The position numbers and the translations under genes were made by a program. This document shows positions 43,494-51,753 of a DNA stretch of 64,000 nucleotides, piece after piece (position 1 is the first letter of the stretch; the number at the start of each line of letters is the position of its first letter). The notes below the pieces were generated by a model that saw only the letters and a program-made list of their open reading frames with translations, did no database searches and was not told the origin of the DNA. This DNA comes from HK1 sp965220535. GTDB taxonomy: Bacteria; Pseudomonadota; Gammaproteobacteria; HK1. The stretch covers positions 2,790,001-2,854,000 of the forward strand of contig OZ244833.1 in assembly GCA_965220535.1 (NCBI GenBank). The letters are read 5' to 3'.

Positions 43494-44606
43494 TCAAACG
43501 GCGGTAAGCGCCTCCCAAAGCCGGTCGCCGCCCGAGCGGGCGATACGGCGACCCAACTCGATGGCCCATACGCTTTCGGGATGAAATTCATCGCGCCACG
43601 CCCATAGCCGTCGGGTGCGTTGCTGCAAGGCGTATTCGCGGGTGAAACCCATGGCTCCGTGAACCTGATGGGCGATGGCCGCTCCCGCTCCCGCCGCTTG
43701 CCCGCTGCGAATCTTCGCCGCGGCGACGGCAAGGAAACTGCGCTCGTCCTCGAAACCGTGGCGGGCAAGGGCATCGACGCCGGCCTCGGCGGCGACACCG
43801 GCGGCGGCGACTTCGCCGGCAAGCATCGCAAGATTATGTTGCACCGCTTGGAACTTGGCGATCGGACGGCCGAATTGCTGCCGATCGGCGGCGTACTCCA
43901 AGGATAGCTGCAGGCAGGATTCCAACGCCCCCGCCATTTGCACCGAGCGGAGCAACGCCCCCATCCACAGCAAGCGCTCGGCGCGGTTTTTATTCTCGAG
44001 ATCAGCATCCGGCGGGGTATGGGCGACAGGGCGCACCCGATCGAGGATCAACGTATCTTGCGCCTCTCCGGCAAGAGAACTCCCTCTTTCGACGGTGCAG
44101 GCATCGCGTTCGACGATCGCCACCCCCGTTGCGGCCGGGCCTGCGGCGGTGTCTTCGCTCGAGCTATCGGGCGTATCCGCGACCTTGAAGAGCACCGCCA
44201 GATGCGAACAAGAGCGAGCGAAGGGCACCTTTTTCGCGCGGCCGGAAATCCCTCCGTCGGCGAAAACGATGCGGTCGGAAGGGTCGACCGGTAGCAGGCC
44301 GAGCGGCCCCGGCGGCGGCGCAAGACCGGCGTCGCCGACAAGCCATCCGGCGAGCAGGGTTTCGGCCAAGGGAACCGGCGCCGCATGGGCGGCGGCCCGA
44401 CGGGCGATGGCGAAGCCGTCGACGAGATCGGCGCCGACCCCGCCCGATTCCTCGGGGATCCAAGCCCGCACAAGCCCGGATTCCTCCAAGGCCTCCCACA
44501 GAGCCTGCGGCCATTCGCCGTCCTCGGCGGCATTGACCGTCGCCGAATCGCAAAGATCGGCGAGGATGCGCTCGGTGCTTTCGATGATCAGGGGATCGCT
44601 TTTCAT
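43494..44606 (-). CDS. acyl-CoA dehydrogenase
   Basis: Acyl-CoA dehydrogenase family, 370 residues. The N-terminal helical domain starts WPQALWEALEESGLVRAWIP, and the C-terminal FAD-binding helices contain RQQFGRPIAKFQAVQHNLA and the family-ending HQVHGAMGFTREYALQQRTR block. The catalytic base usual at the start of that last block cannot be assigned with certainty. The ATG at 44606 starts the family fold; a GTG at 44693 would add 29 residues. Its first third and upstream region were copied to 40282-40881. Confidence 0.88.
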   Translation of the reverse strand: MKSDPLIIESTERILADLCDSATVNAAEDGEWPQALWEALEESGLVRAWIPEESGGVGADLVDGFAIARRAAAHAAPVPLAETLLAGWLVGDAGLAPPPGPLGLLPVDPSDRIVFADGGISGRAKKVPFARSCSHLAVLFKVADTPDSSSEDTAAGPAATGVAIVERDACTVERGSSLAGEAQDTLILDRVRPVAHTPPDADLENKNRAERLLWMGALLRSVQMAGALESCLQLSLEYAADRQQFGRPIAKFQAVQHNLAMLAGEVAAAGVAAEAGVDALARHGFEDERSFLAVAAAKIRSGQAAGAGAAIAHQVHGAMGFTREYALQQRTRRLWAWRDEFHPESVWAIELGRRIARSGGDRLWEALTAV

Positions 44607-44842
44607 GGCGTCGGGATCGGTCCAAAACGAGGCTTCTTTGTGGGCTGCGAAGGCGAGTATTGCACGTAAAGACGCCTTTTCTTGCGAAGACACGTTTCAC
44701 TTCGAGGTGCCCTAGGCGGCCTACCCGTCACGGAGCGATATGATGGCGGCGTTGCCCTCGTTCCCCCGCGCTCGGCGGACCGATGCTTTGCATGATCTCG
44801 ACCGACCGCCAAGGGGCGTATGGTGCGCAATCGGCCCGGGCT
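44244..44842. repeat. 600-bp direct repeat, copy B (with the intact gene)
   Basis: Matches 40282-40881 with only scattered base changes and one indel in a C-run. It covers the gene's first third and its upstream region to about 44842. Confidence 0.9.
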
Positions 44843-44961
44843 TCGATGTGTCTGAACGATCCCCGGAGCTCCCGGAACGAGGCTATCGAGCCCAAGCCCC
44901 TCGTCCGGGGGAATCGTCGACCCTCGAAGCCGAAGGGATATTGCCATGAGGAATCCGGGCG
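44607..44961. other. divergent spacer, mostly duplicated sequence
   Basis: Up to 44842 it is the upstream part of the 600-bp direct repeat. The remainder leads to the kinase gene. No extra gene is seen; the acyl-CoA dehydrogenase promoter should be in the repeated part and hence exists twice in the window. Confidence 0.5.
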
Positions 44962-45978
44962 ATGTCGGATCTGGAGGATAGATGCCGCAGATTGCTTAGG
45001 GAACTGGGGCTTGCCTCGCCGCATGAATCCATGTCGGTGGAAGCGCTGAGCGGCGGGGTGGCCAGCGATATCGCGGTCGTGCATTTCGAAGATCGCAAGG
45101 TCTGCGTCAAATTCGCCTTGCCGAAACTGAAAGTGGCGGCGGATTGGTTCGCCCCGGTCCACAGAAACGCCGCCGAATACGCTTGGCTTTATATCGTCGC
45201 GCAAGTCGCTCCCGAGAGCGCACTTCGGGTCTACGGGCGCAGCGAGAGGCTCCACGGCTTCGCGATGGAGTTCTTGCACGGCGAGGATATCTATCTTTGG
45301 AAAGCGGCCTTGTTGAGCGAGGCTCCGGATCGAGGGGAAGCGGCGAGGGTCGGGGCGCTTTTGGGTCGTATCCACGCTGCGAGCGCCCATCCCGATTTCG
45401 ATCGTTCTCCCTTCGATAACCGTGACGACTTCCACGCCCTGCGCCTCGAGCCCTATCTGATTCATACCGCCCGCCGCCACGGCGATATCCGTAAGTGTTT
45501 CGAGCGTTTGGCGGACGATCTTCATAGGAGCGATCGAGTCCTCGTGCACGGCGATGCCAGTCCCAAGAATATTCTTTTCCGCGCGCATGCCCCGATCCTC
45601 TTGGATGCCGAATGCGCCACGATGGGGGATGCGAGTTTCGATCCCGCCTTCTGCCTCAACCATCTCGTGCTCAAAGCCATCCGCTTGCCTTCTTCTCGCG
45701 CCCGCTACCTGCAAAGCGCCAATCGACTGTGGGAGTCCTACGCTCGGCAGATCGTTTGGGAATCGCAAAGCGGCCTCGAGGCTCGCATCTGCCGTCTTTT
45801 GCCGGCGTTGATGCTGGCGCGAGTCGACGGCAAATCCCCGGTCGAATATCTATCGCCGCTCGAAGGGCAAAGGGTGCGCGATATCGCCCGTTCGCTGATC
45901 AAGACCGAGCCCCCGATCTCGTCGGTGGCGGCTACCATCGCCCGCATCGCCGCTTCGCTCGAGGAGACGACATCATGA
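44962..45978 (+). CDS. APH/ChoK-type small-molecule kinase
   Basis: A 338-residue kinase of the aminoglycoside-phosphotransferase fold. The catalytic loop VLVHGDASPKNILF (HGD plus Asn) and the metal-binding Asp in ILLDAECA are present. GAGGA lies about 9 bases before the ATG. The stop codon overlaps an enolase start (ATGA) that now belongs to a truncated duplicate; the intact enolase-like gene starts 217 bases later. The tight original coupling suggests the kinase phosphorylates a hydroxy-acid or similar compound that the enolase-like partner then dehydrates; this is inference. Confidence 0.85.
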   Translation: MSDLEDRCRRLLRELGLASPHESMSVEALSGGVASDIAVVHFEDRKVCVKFALPKLKVAADWFAPVHRNAAEYAWLYIVAQVAPESALRVYGRSERLHGFAMEFLHGEDIYLWKAALLSEAPDRGEAARVGALLGRIHAASAHPDFDRSPFDNRDDFHALRLEPYLIHTARRHGDIRKCFERLADDLHRSDRVLVHGDASPKNILFRAHAPILLDAECATMGDASFDPAFCLNHLVLKAIRLPSSRARYLQSANRLWESYARQIVWESQSGLEARICRLLPALMLARVDGKSPVEYLSPLEGQRVRDIARSLIKTEPPISSVAATIARIAASLEETTS

Positions 45979-46151
45979 GCGCCATCGTATCGCTAAGGGG
46001 CCGCCGGGTCTGGGATTCGCGAGGACATCCGACGGTCGAGGTCGAGGTGGCGCTCGAAAGCGGGCGCACCGGGAGGGCCATCGCCCCTTGCGGAGCTTCG
46101 CGCGGCAAGGCGTTGCAAGGCGCTGCGAGGCAAAGAGTTTTCCGGCGCTGA
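45975..46151 (+). pseudogene. truncated 5' copy of the enolase-like gene
   Basis: The first 44 residues match the intact gene at 46192 except for one change (Arg for Cys at 31), then a deletion shifts the frame and it ends after 58 residues. The duplicated unit is 217 bp (about 45939-46155 against 46156 onwards). It keeps the ribosome site GAGGAGACGACATC and the ATGA overlap with the kinase stop, so ribosomes leaving the kinase would translate this dead-end frame. Confidence 0.9.
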
Positions 46152-46191
46152 AAAACGCCCGCATCGTTCGTTCGCTCGAGGAGACGACATC

Positions 46192-47505
46192 ATGAGCGCC
46201 ATCGTATCGCTAAGGGGCCGCCGGGTCTGGGATTCGCGAGGACATCCGACGGTCGAGGTCGAGGTGGCGCTCGAAAGCGGGTGCACCGGGAGGGCCATTG
46301 CCCCTTGCGGGGCTTCGCGCGGCAGCCGCGAGGCGGTCGATTTGCGCGACGGCGGCAAGGCGCTGCGAGGCAAGGGGGTTTCGCGGGCGTTGGAAAACGT
46401 CAACGGGCCGATCGCCCATGCCTTGGTCGGGTTGGATGTCGCAGATCAAGCGGGAGTGGATGCCGCGCTTGTCGCCCTCGATCCCTCGTCGATGAAAGAG
46501 ACCATCGGCGGGAATGCGACGGTCGCCTCCTCGCTGGCGGTACTGCACGCCGCCGCTGCGGATGCCGGCCGACCCCTTTGGCGTCACGTCGCCGACCGTT
46601 ACGGTTTCGCTCCCTCGATCCCCTTGCCGGAGATCCAGATCTTCGGCGGCGGCGCCCATGCCGGTCGTCGCGTGGATATCCAAGATTTCATGATCATGGT
46701 CCCCGGCGCCGACTCCTTCGACGAGGTGATGGAGGTCACGAACGAGGTCTACTTCGCCGCCGGCGATATCATGGCAGCGCGGGGAGGCTCCGCCGGCATC
46801 GCCGACGAGGGCGGTTGGTGGCCCGATTTCGAGAGCAACGAACAGGCGTTGGAGGTATTGGTCGAGGCGATCGAAAAGGCGGGCGAGAAGCCCGGCGAAA
46901 GGGTCGTCATCTCGCTCGATATCGCGGCCTCCGAATTCGGCGAAAAGGGCAACTACCGCTTGGCGCTCGAAGATCGCGAGATAGACAGCGCGGGCTTGAC
47001 GGAGATGCTCGGTCGTTGGATCGAACGCTATCCGATCGTCTCGATCGAGGATCCCCTCGCCGAGGACGATCTCGAAGGCATGATCGAGTTCACCCGGCGA
47101 TACGGCGATCGCCTGCAAATCATCGGCGACGATTTTCTGGTGACCGACGCCGCCCTCGTCGACGAAGCCGCCGCTTCCGGCGCCGGCAACGCCGTCCTGA
47201 TCAAGGTGAACCAAGCGGGAACCGTCAGCGAGGCCATGAAGGCCTGTGAATCCGCGCGCAACGCCGGCTGGGGCGCCGTCGTCTCCGCCCGCTCCGGCGA
47301 AACCGAGGACGTCTCGATCAGCCATCTATCCATCGGCCTCGGCTGCGGCCAACTCAAGGTCGGCTCGTTCCAGCGCTCCGAAAGAATGGCGAAGTGGAAT
47401 GAATGCCTGCGCATCGAAGACGAACTGGGCGCCGAATCCTTCGTCGCCGGCACCCCGCTCGCAGGCACTTGGTGGGGCAAACGAGGGCTCGGGGGGCGCG
47501 GCTGA
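46192..47505 (+). CDS. enolase-like phosphopyruvate hydratase paralogue
   Basis: A 437-residue enolase-family protein. Conserved: DSRGHPTVEVE (14-24), GASRG loop (40-44), GGGAHAG with H156, DEGG with E206, metal ligands D243, E286 and D313, and the catalytic-base K338 in LIKVNQAGT. Unlike enolase, the SHRSGETED loop reads SARSGETED: the His of loop 3 is Ala366; Thr of the GASTG loop is Arg43. It may be a specialised enolase acting on a different phospho-hydroxy acid. The gene follows the kinase gene, with its own GAGGAG ribosome site in the duplicated leader. Confidence 0.85.
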   Translation: MSAIVSLRGRRVWDSRGHPTVEVEVALESGCTGRAIAPCGASRGSREAVDLRDGGKALRGKGVSRALENVNGPIAHALVGLDVADQAGVDAALVALDPSSMKETIGGNATVASSLAVLHAAAADAGRPLWRHVADRYGFAPSIPLPEIQIFGGGAHAGRRVDIQDFMIMVPGADSFDEVMEVTNEVYFAAGDIMAARGGSAGIADEGGWWPDFESNEQALEVLVEAIEKAGEKPGERVVISLDIAASEFGEKGNYRLALEDREIDSAGLTEMLGRWIERYPIVSIEDPLAEDDLEGMIEFTRRYGDRLQIIGDDFLVTDAALVDEAAASGAGNAVLIKVNQAGTVSEAMKACESARNAGWGAVVSARSGETEDVSISHLSIGLGCGQLKVGSFQRSERMAKWNECLRIEDELGAESFVAGTPLAGTWWGKRGLGGRG

Positions 47506-47588
47506 AAACCCCGTCGGTTTTCGGCATCGTATGGTGAAAATCCTTTGCGCTTGAAGGCTGCGCACTACTTATGGATGAAGGAGAGGCG

Positions 47589-49181
47589 ATGACCAAAGTA
47601 AGAGCGCAAGAGGAGGCCTTGTTTCATGCTGCGACGCAAGGCAACGAGACCGAAATCGAAAAAATGATCAAAGCGGGCGTTGACCCGAATGCGAAAACCG
47701 AGGACGGGAGGACGCCTTTGCACTTCGCTGCGCAGAAAGGACATCACATCGCGGTTGATGTGCTGGTCAAAGCAGATGCTGACTTGAACGAGAAGGAAGA
47801 TGTTTATGATCGTACGCCCTTGCACGCTGCTGCATTCTTCGGGTGTACAGATGTAGTCAAGACCCTGGTCAAGGCTGGATGTAGCCCGAATGTGAAGGAT
47901 AAAAACGGAACAATGCCGTTGTATATGGCGGCGCAAAAAGGACACGTCGCCACAGTTGAGGTGCTGACCGAGGAAGGTGCTGACCTGAACGAGAAGGAGG
48001 ACATTTGGGGGTGTACACCTTTGTTTACCGCCGCGGGGCAGGGGAACGTCGACGTGGTTGAGGTGCTGGTCAAAGCAGGCGCTCATTTAAATACGAAAAA
48101 TAATGAGAAGGTGACACCCTTGTCTATATCCGCGCAACGGGGAAATGACGCCGTGGTCGAGGTGCTGGTCAAGGCTGGTGCGGACTTGAATGAGCATGAT
48201 GAGAAAGAAGGGATGACGCCATTGGTCGTGGCTGCGCTGGAAGGACATCACATCGTGGTCGATTTGCTGGTCAAGGCCGGAGCTGACTTGAATGCGCATA
48301 AGAAAGGGATAACGCTCTTGCATGTCGCTGCTGGGAAAGGGCATATTGCCGTAGTCAAAGTATTGCTTCAGGAAGGTGTCGATCCGAATGAGAAGGTCGT
48401 TTTCGGGGAGACGCCGTTGCACGCCGCTGCGCAAAACGGCCGTGTTGCGGTAATTGATGCATTGTTCCAAAAAGGTGCTGATCTGGATGCGAAGACCAAA
48501 AGGGAAGACACGTTTCTCTCCGAGTTAAAGGCGGGTCTCGCCAAGATCAACGCCAAGTTCAAGGAGCAATTTGTTCGCTCAACCGTAGACCCGAATATGG
48601 TGGCTCAGGGGTTAACGCCATTGCAGATAGCCGTGTTGCATGAGCAGCATGCCGCTGTTGATGCGCTGGTCAAGGCAGGCGCAGATCCAAATGTGTATGA
48701 GCCCCGTGGTGTAGCTACGCCCTTGTGTCTCGCCGTGTCTAAGGGTGATCTTAAAAGCACCCGCTTGTTGGTAGATGCGGGAGCGGATGTCAGCCGGATA
48801 AAGACTTTTCTGCACGATGTCGCCGCCAATGGTAGGACGGAGATCGCCCGTGCCCTGATAGCGGCCGAAGTCGATATCGAAGCCCGAGATGAAAGCGGGC
48901 AGACCGCGCTGCACCACGCAGCCGCCAACGACAAGCCGGAGATCGCCCGTGCCCTGATAACGGCCAAAGCCGATATCGAAGCCCGAAATAAAGACGGAGA
49001 AACCGCCTTGCATCTCGCCGCTCGAGCGAACTCGCTGAAAATCGTCGAGGCGCTGATCAAAGCGGGGGCAAAGGTCAACGCCGAGAACGGCGAAGGGCAT
49101 ACCCCTTTGCACATCGCCGAGGGAGGAGATCGAAAAAAGATCGCCAACGCGCTGATGAAGGCAGGCGGAGTGAAGAGATGA
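47589..49181 (+). CDS. ankyrin-repeat protein 1
   Basis: A 530-residue protein made almost entirely of about 15 ankyrin repeats (33-residue TPLHxAA units), without signal peptide or other domain. A non-ankyrin insertion (about 305-345) interrupts the array. The last roughly 135 residues (GDLKSTRLLVDAGADV to GGDRKKIANALMKAGGVKR) form a module shared with the three following genes. The ATG at 47589 is preceded by AAGGAGAGG; an in-frame ATG at 47571 lies within that leader. It probably mediates protein binding, in the cytoplasm or as a secreted effector. The first half is visibly lower in GC than gene 4. Confidence 0.92.
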   Translation: MTKVRAQEEALFHAATQGNETEIEKMIKAGVDPNAKTEDGRTPLHFAAQKGHHIAVDVLVKADADLNEKEDVYDRTPLHAAAFFGCTDVVKTLVKAGCSPNVKDKNGTMPLYMAAQKGHVATVEVLTEEGADLNEKEDIWGCTPLFTAAGQGNVDVVEVLVKAGAHLNTKNNEKVTPLSISAQRGNDAVVEVLVKAGADLNEHDEKEGMTPLVVAALEGHHIVVDLLVKAGADLNAHKKGITLLHVAAGKGHIAVVKVLLQEGVDPNEKVVFGETPLHAAAQNGRVAVIDALFQKGADLDAKTKREDTFLSELKAGLAKINAKFKEQFVRSTVDPNMVAQGLTPLQIAVLHEQHAAVDALVKAGADPNVYEPRGVATPLCLAVSKGDLKSTRLLVDAGADVSRIKTFLHDVAANGRTEIARALIAAEVDIEARDESGQTALHHAAANDKPEIARALITAKADIEARNKDGETALHLAARANSLKIVEALIKAGAKVNAENGEGHTPLHIAEGGDRKKIANALMKAGGVKR

Positions 49182-49429
49182 TCTCGCCGATTGCCGTCGT
49201 CCCTAGGTCCTCGGCCCTTGGCTTCGTGCTTGTTTGGATCGTCTTTTTCTCCACACCTCGTTTGAGCGAGCATTGTCGGTTACCGTCGCATGATATGGTC
49301 GCTCGCCCGCTGTCGAAGAGGTGGGGAACGATGCATCCGTCGCGGCGAAGATGCCTTGACGGCTTCGAAGTCGACAATGCCCGACCCGAGAAGATCACGC
49401 CCCATCTTCGAATGGACGAAGGATGATCG
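49182..49429. repeat. homologous inter-ankyrin spacer 1
   Basis: Starts with ATGATCTCGCCGATTGCCGT at the stop codon and shares blocks (GGCTTCGTGCTTGT, GGTCGCTCG, CTGTCGAAGAGG) with the spacer at 51500-51753. Gene and spacer were duplicated as one unit. Confidence 0.8.
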
Positions 49430-51499
49430 ATGACAGCGAAAGAGGATCGCAAGAGGACGCGCTTGTTTCGCGCCGCGGTGCGGGGGGACGGTGCCGAGAT
49501 CGAGAAGTTGGTCAAAGCAGGTGTTGATCCGAGTGCAAAAGACAAAGATGGGTGGACACCCCTGCATATCGCCGTGCGGGAAGGGCGCATCATCGCGGTC
49601 GAGGCGTTGGTCGAGGCCGGCGCGGACCTGAACGCGAAGGAAGGCGTTTTCGGGAGGACGCCTCTATTTGTCGCCGCGAATAATGAGCATACCGCTTCGG
49701 TCGATCTGCTGATCAAGGCCGGTGCTGACTTGAATGCAAAGGATGAGCATGGTTGGGCGCCCTTGCACGTCGCCGCACAGAATGGATATGCCGCCGCGAT
49801 CAAGTCGTTAATCAAGGCAGGCGCTGACTTGGGTGCTAAGAACGAGCACGGCTCGACGCCCTTGCACATCGCTGCGAGGGTCGGGCAAATCGTTGCGGCC
49901 GAGTTGTTGGTCGAAGCCGGCGCGGACCCGAATGCGAAAAGCGATGAAGGCTTGACGCCTTTGTTTCCCGCCCTTGTATTCGGACACATTGCCGCGACCG
50001 AGTTGCTGATCGAGGCCGGTGCAGATGTGAGTGCGAAGGCAAATGATGGGTGGACGCCCTTGCACATCGCCGTGCAGGACGAGCACGGCACCGCGGCCGA
50101 TCTGTTGCTCGAAGCCGGTGCCGACCCGAATGCGAAAACCGAGGACGAGAGGACGCCTTTGTATATCGCTGCGGCGAACGGACAGGTTGCCGCGGCCGAG
50201 TCGCTGCTCAAGGCCGGCGCGGATGTGGGCGCGAGAAAAGACGATAGGAGAACGCCTTTGCATATCGCCGTGCACGGCGGGCACATCGCCGTGGCCGAGT
50301 TGCTGGTGAAATCCGGAGCCGACCCGAATGCGAAAGCCAAGGATGGGTGGACACCTTTGCACGCCGCAGCAGGCTACGGGCAAGTCGCCGCTGTCGAGTT
50401 TCTGGTCGAAGTCGGTGCCGGTACGAACGCAAAGAATGATAGTGGATCGACGCCTTTGCACATCGCCGCATTTAACGGGCACACCGCCGTTGTCAAGTCG
50501 CTGATCGAGGCCGGTGCAGACCTGAACGCGAAAGAAAATATTTTCGGGTGGACACCTTTGTATAGTGCCGTGTCGAACAGGCATATCGCCGCGTTCGAGA
50601 CGCTGTTCAAAGCCGGTGCTGACCTAAATGCGAGAAATAAGGATGGGTGGGTGCCCTTGCATATCGTCGCCCAAGACGGAGACGTTGCCGCAGTCGAGTT
50701 GTTAGCCAAGGCCGGTGCCGATTTGAATGCGAAGACCCAACGCAGCGGATTCGAGATTCTGTCCAAGACAGGCCTTATGACAGGCGGTTCCCCGATTATG
50801 ACGCCCGATTACGGGCATACGCCTTTGTATATCGCCGTGGAAAGCGGGCACCCCGCCGTGGTCAAGGCGCTGATCGAAGCCGGTGCGGACCCGAACGCGA
50901 AGAGCGAGCACGGGACGACGCCTTTGTTCCTCGCCGTAGTCAGGGGCGATCCGAAAAGCGCCCGCTCGTTGATCAAAGCGGGAGCGGACGTCAACGAGCG
51001 AGGCAATGCACAAGGTACGCTTTTGCACATCGCTGTGGAGAGTGGCTACCTCTCTGTGGTCGAGGTGCTGACCGAAGCCGGCGCCGATCCGAACGAGAAA
51101 GGTGCAGACGGGCAAACGCCCTTGTTCCTCGCCGTGGATAGGGGCGATCTGAAAAGTATTCGCCTGCTGATCAAAGCCGGAGCGGATGTCAACGACAAAG
51201 GCGGCGAGAAAACCAGTATCCCTTTGCTGCACCACGCCGCTGCCAACGACAGGCCGGAGATCGCCCGGGCTCTGATAACGGCCAAAGCCGATATCGAGGC
51301 CCGGGATGAAAGCGGAGAAACCGCCTTGCATATCGCTATTCGCGCGAACTCCCCGAAAATCGTCGAGGCGCTGATCAAAGCGGGGGCAAAGGTCAACGCC
51401 GAGAACGGCGAAGGGCATACCCCTTTGCACATCGCCGAGGGAGGCGATCGAAAAAAGATCGCCAACGCGCTGATGAAGGCAGGCGGAGTGAAGAGATGA
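49430..51499 (+). CDS. ankyrin-repeat protein 2
   Basis: A 689-residue protein with about 20 ankyrin repeats, the longest of the four paralogues. The array is regular except for an insertion near residue 440 (LSKTGLMTGGSPIMTPDYG). The C-terminal module (LKSIRLLIKAGADVN onwards) is nearly identical to that of gene 1, including the final GGDRKKIANALMKAGGVKR, suggesting recent duplication or gene conversion. The leader ATGGACGAAGGATGA is the shared family leader, here closed by a stop, with the true ATG at 49430. No signal peptide. Confidence 0.92.
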   Translation: MTAKEDRKRTRLFRAAVRGDGAEIEKLVKAGVDPSAKDKDGWTPLHIAVREGRIIAVEALVEAGADLNAKEGVFGRTPLFVAANNEHTASVDLLIKAGADLNAKDEHGWAPLHVAAQNGYAAAIKSLIKAGADLGAKNEHGSTPLHIAARVGQIVAAELLVEAGADPNAKSDEGLTPLFPALVFGHIAATELLIEAGADVSAKANDGWTPLHIAVQDEHGTAADLLLEAGADPNAKTEDERTPLYIAAANGQVAAAESLLKAGADVGARKDDRRTPLHIAVHGGHIAVAELLVKSGADPNAKAKDGWTPLHAAAGYGQVAAVEFLVEVGAGTNAKNDSGSTPLHIAAFNGHTAVVKSLIEAGADLNAKENIFGWTPLYSAVSNRHIAAFETLFKAGADLNARNKDGWVPLHIVAQDGDVAAVELLAKAGADLNAKTQRSGFEILSKTGLMTGGSPIMTPDYGHTPLYIAVESGHPAVVKALIEAGADPNAKSEHGTTPLFLAVVRGDPKSARSLIKAGADVNERGNAQGTLLHIAVESGYLSVVEVLTEAGADPNEKGADGQTPLFLAVDRGDLKSIRLLIKAGADVNDKGGEKTSIPLLHHAAANDRPEIARALITAKADIEARDESGETALHIAIRANSPKIVEALIKAGAKVNAENGEGHTPLHIAEGGDRKKIANALMKAGGVKR

Positions 51500-51753
51500 T
51501 CTCGCCGATTGCCGTCGTCTGTTGGCTTCGTGCTTGTCCGGATCATCTCCTTACCTACCTCGTTCGAGCAAGCACTGTCGTTTACCGTCGCACGATACGG
51601 TCGCTCGTCTGAGAACGGCCCTGCCGTCGAAGAGGCGGAGGAGCGACGCATCCGCCGCGGCGAAGACTCGGCGAATATGCTTCGACGGGTTTTAGGACAA
51701 GAGCGCTCGGCCGAAAAGGTATCGACGCATCACGCATGGACAAAGGAGGGGCG
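51500..51753. repeat. homologous inter-ankyrin spacer 2
   Basis: Begins with the same ATGATCTCGCCGATTGCCGT as spacer 1 and carries the same ordered blocks, with indels. No promoter pair is obvious. Confidence 0.8.
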
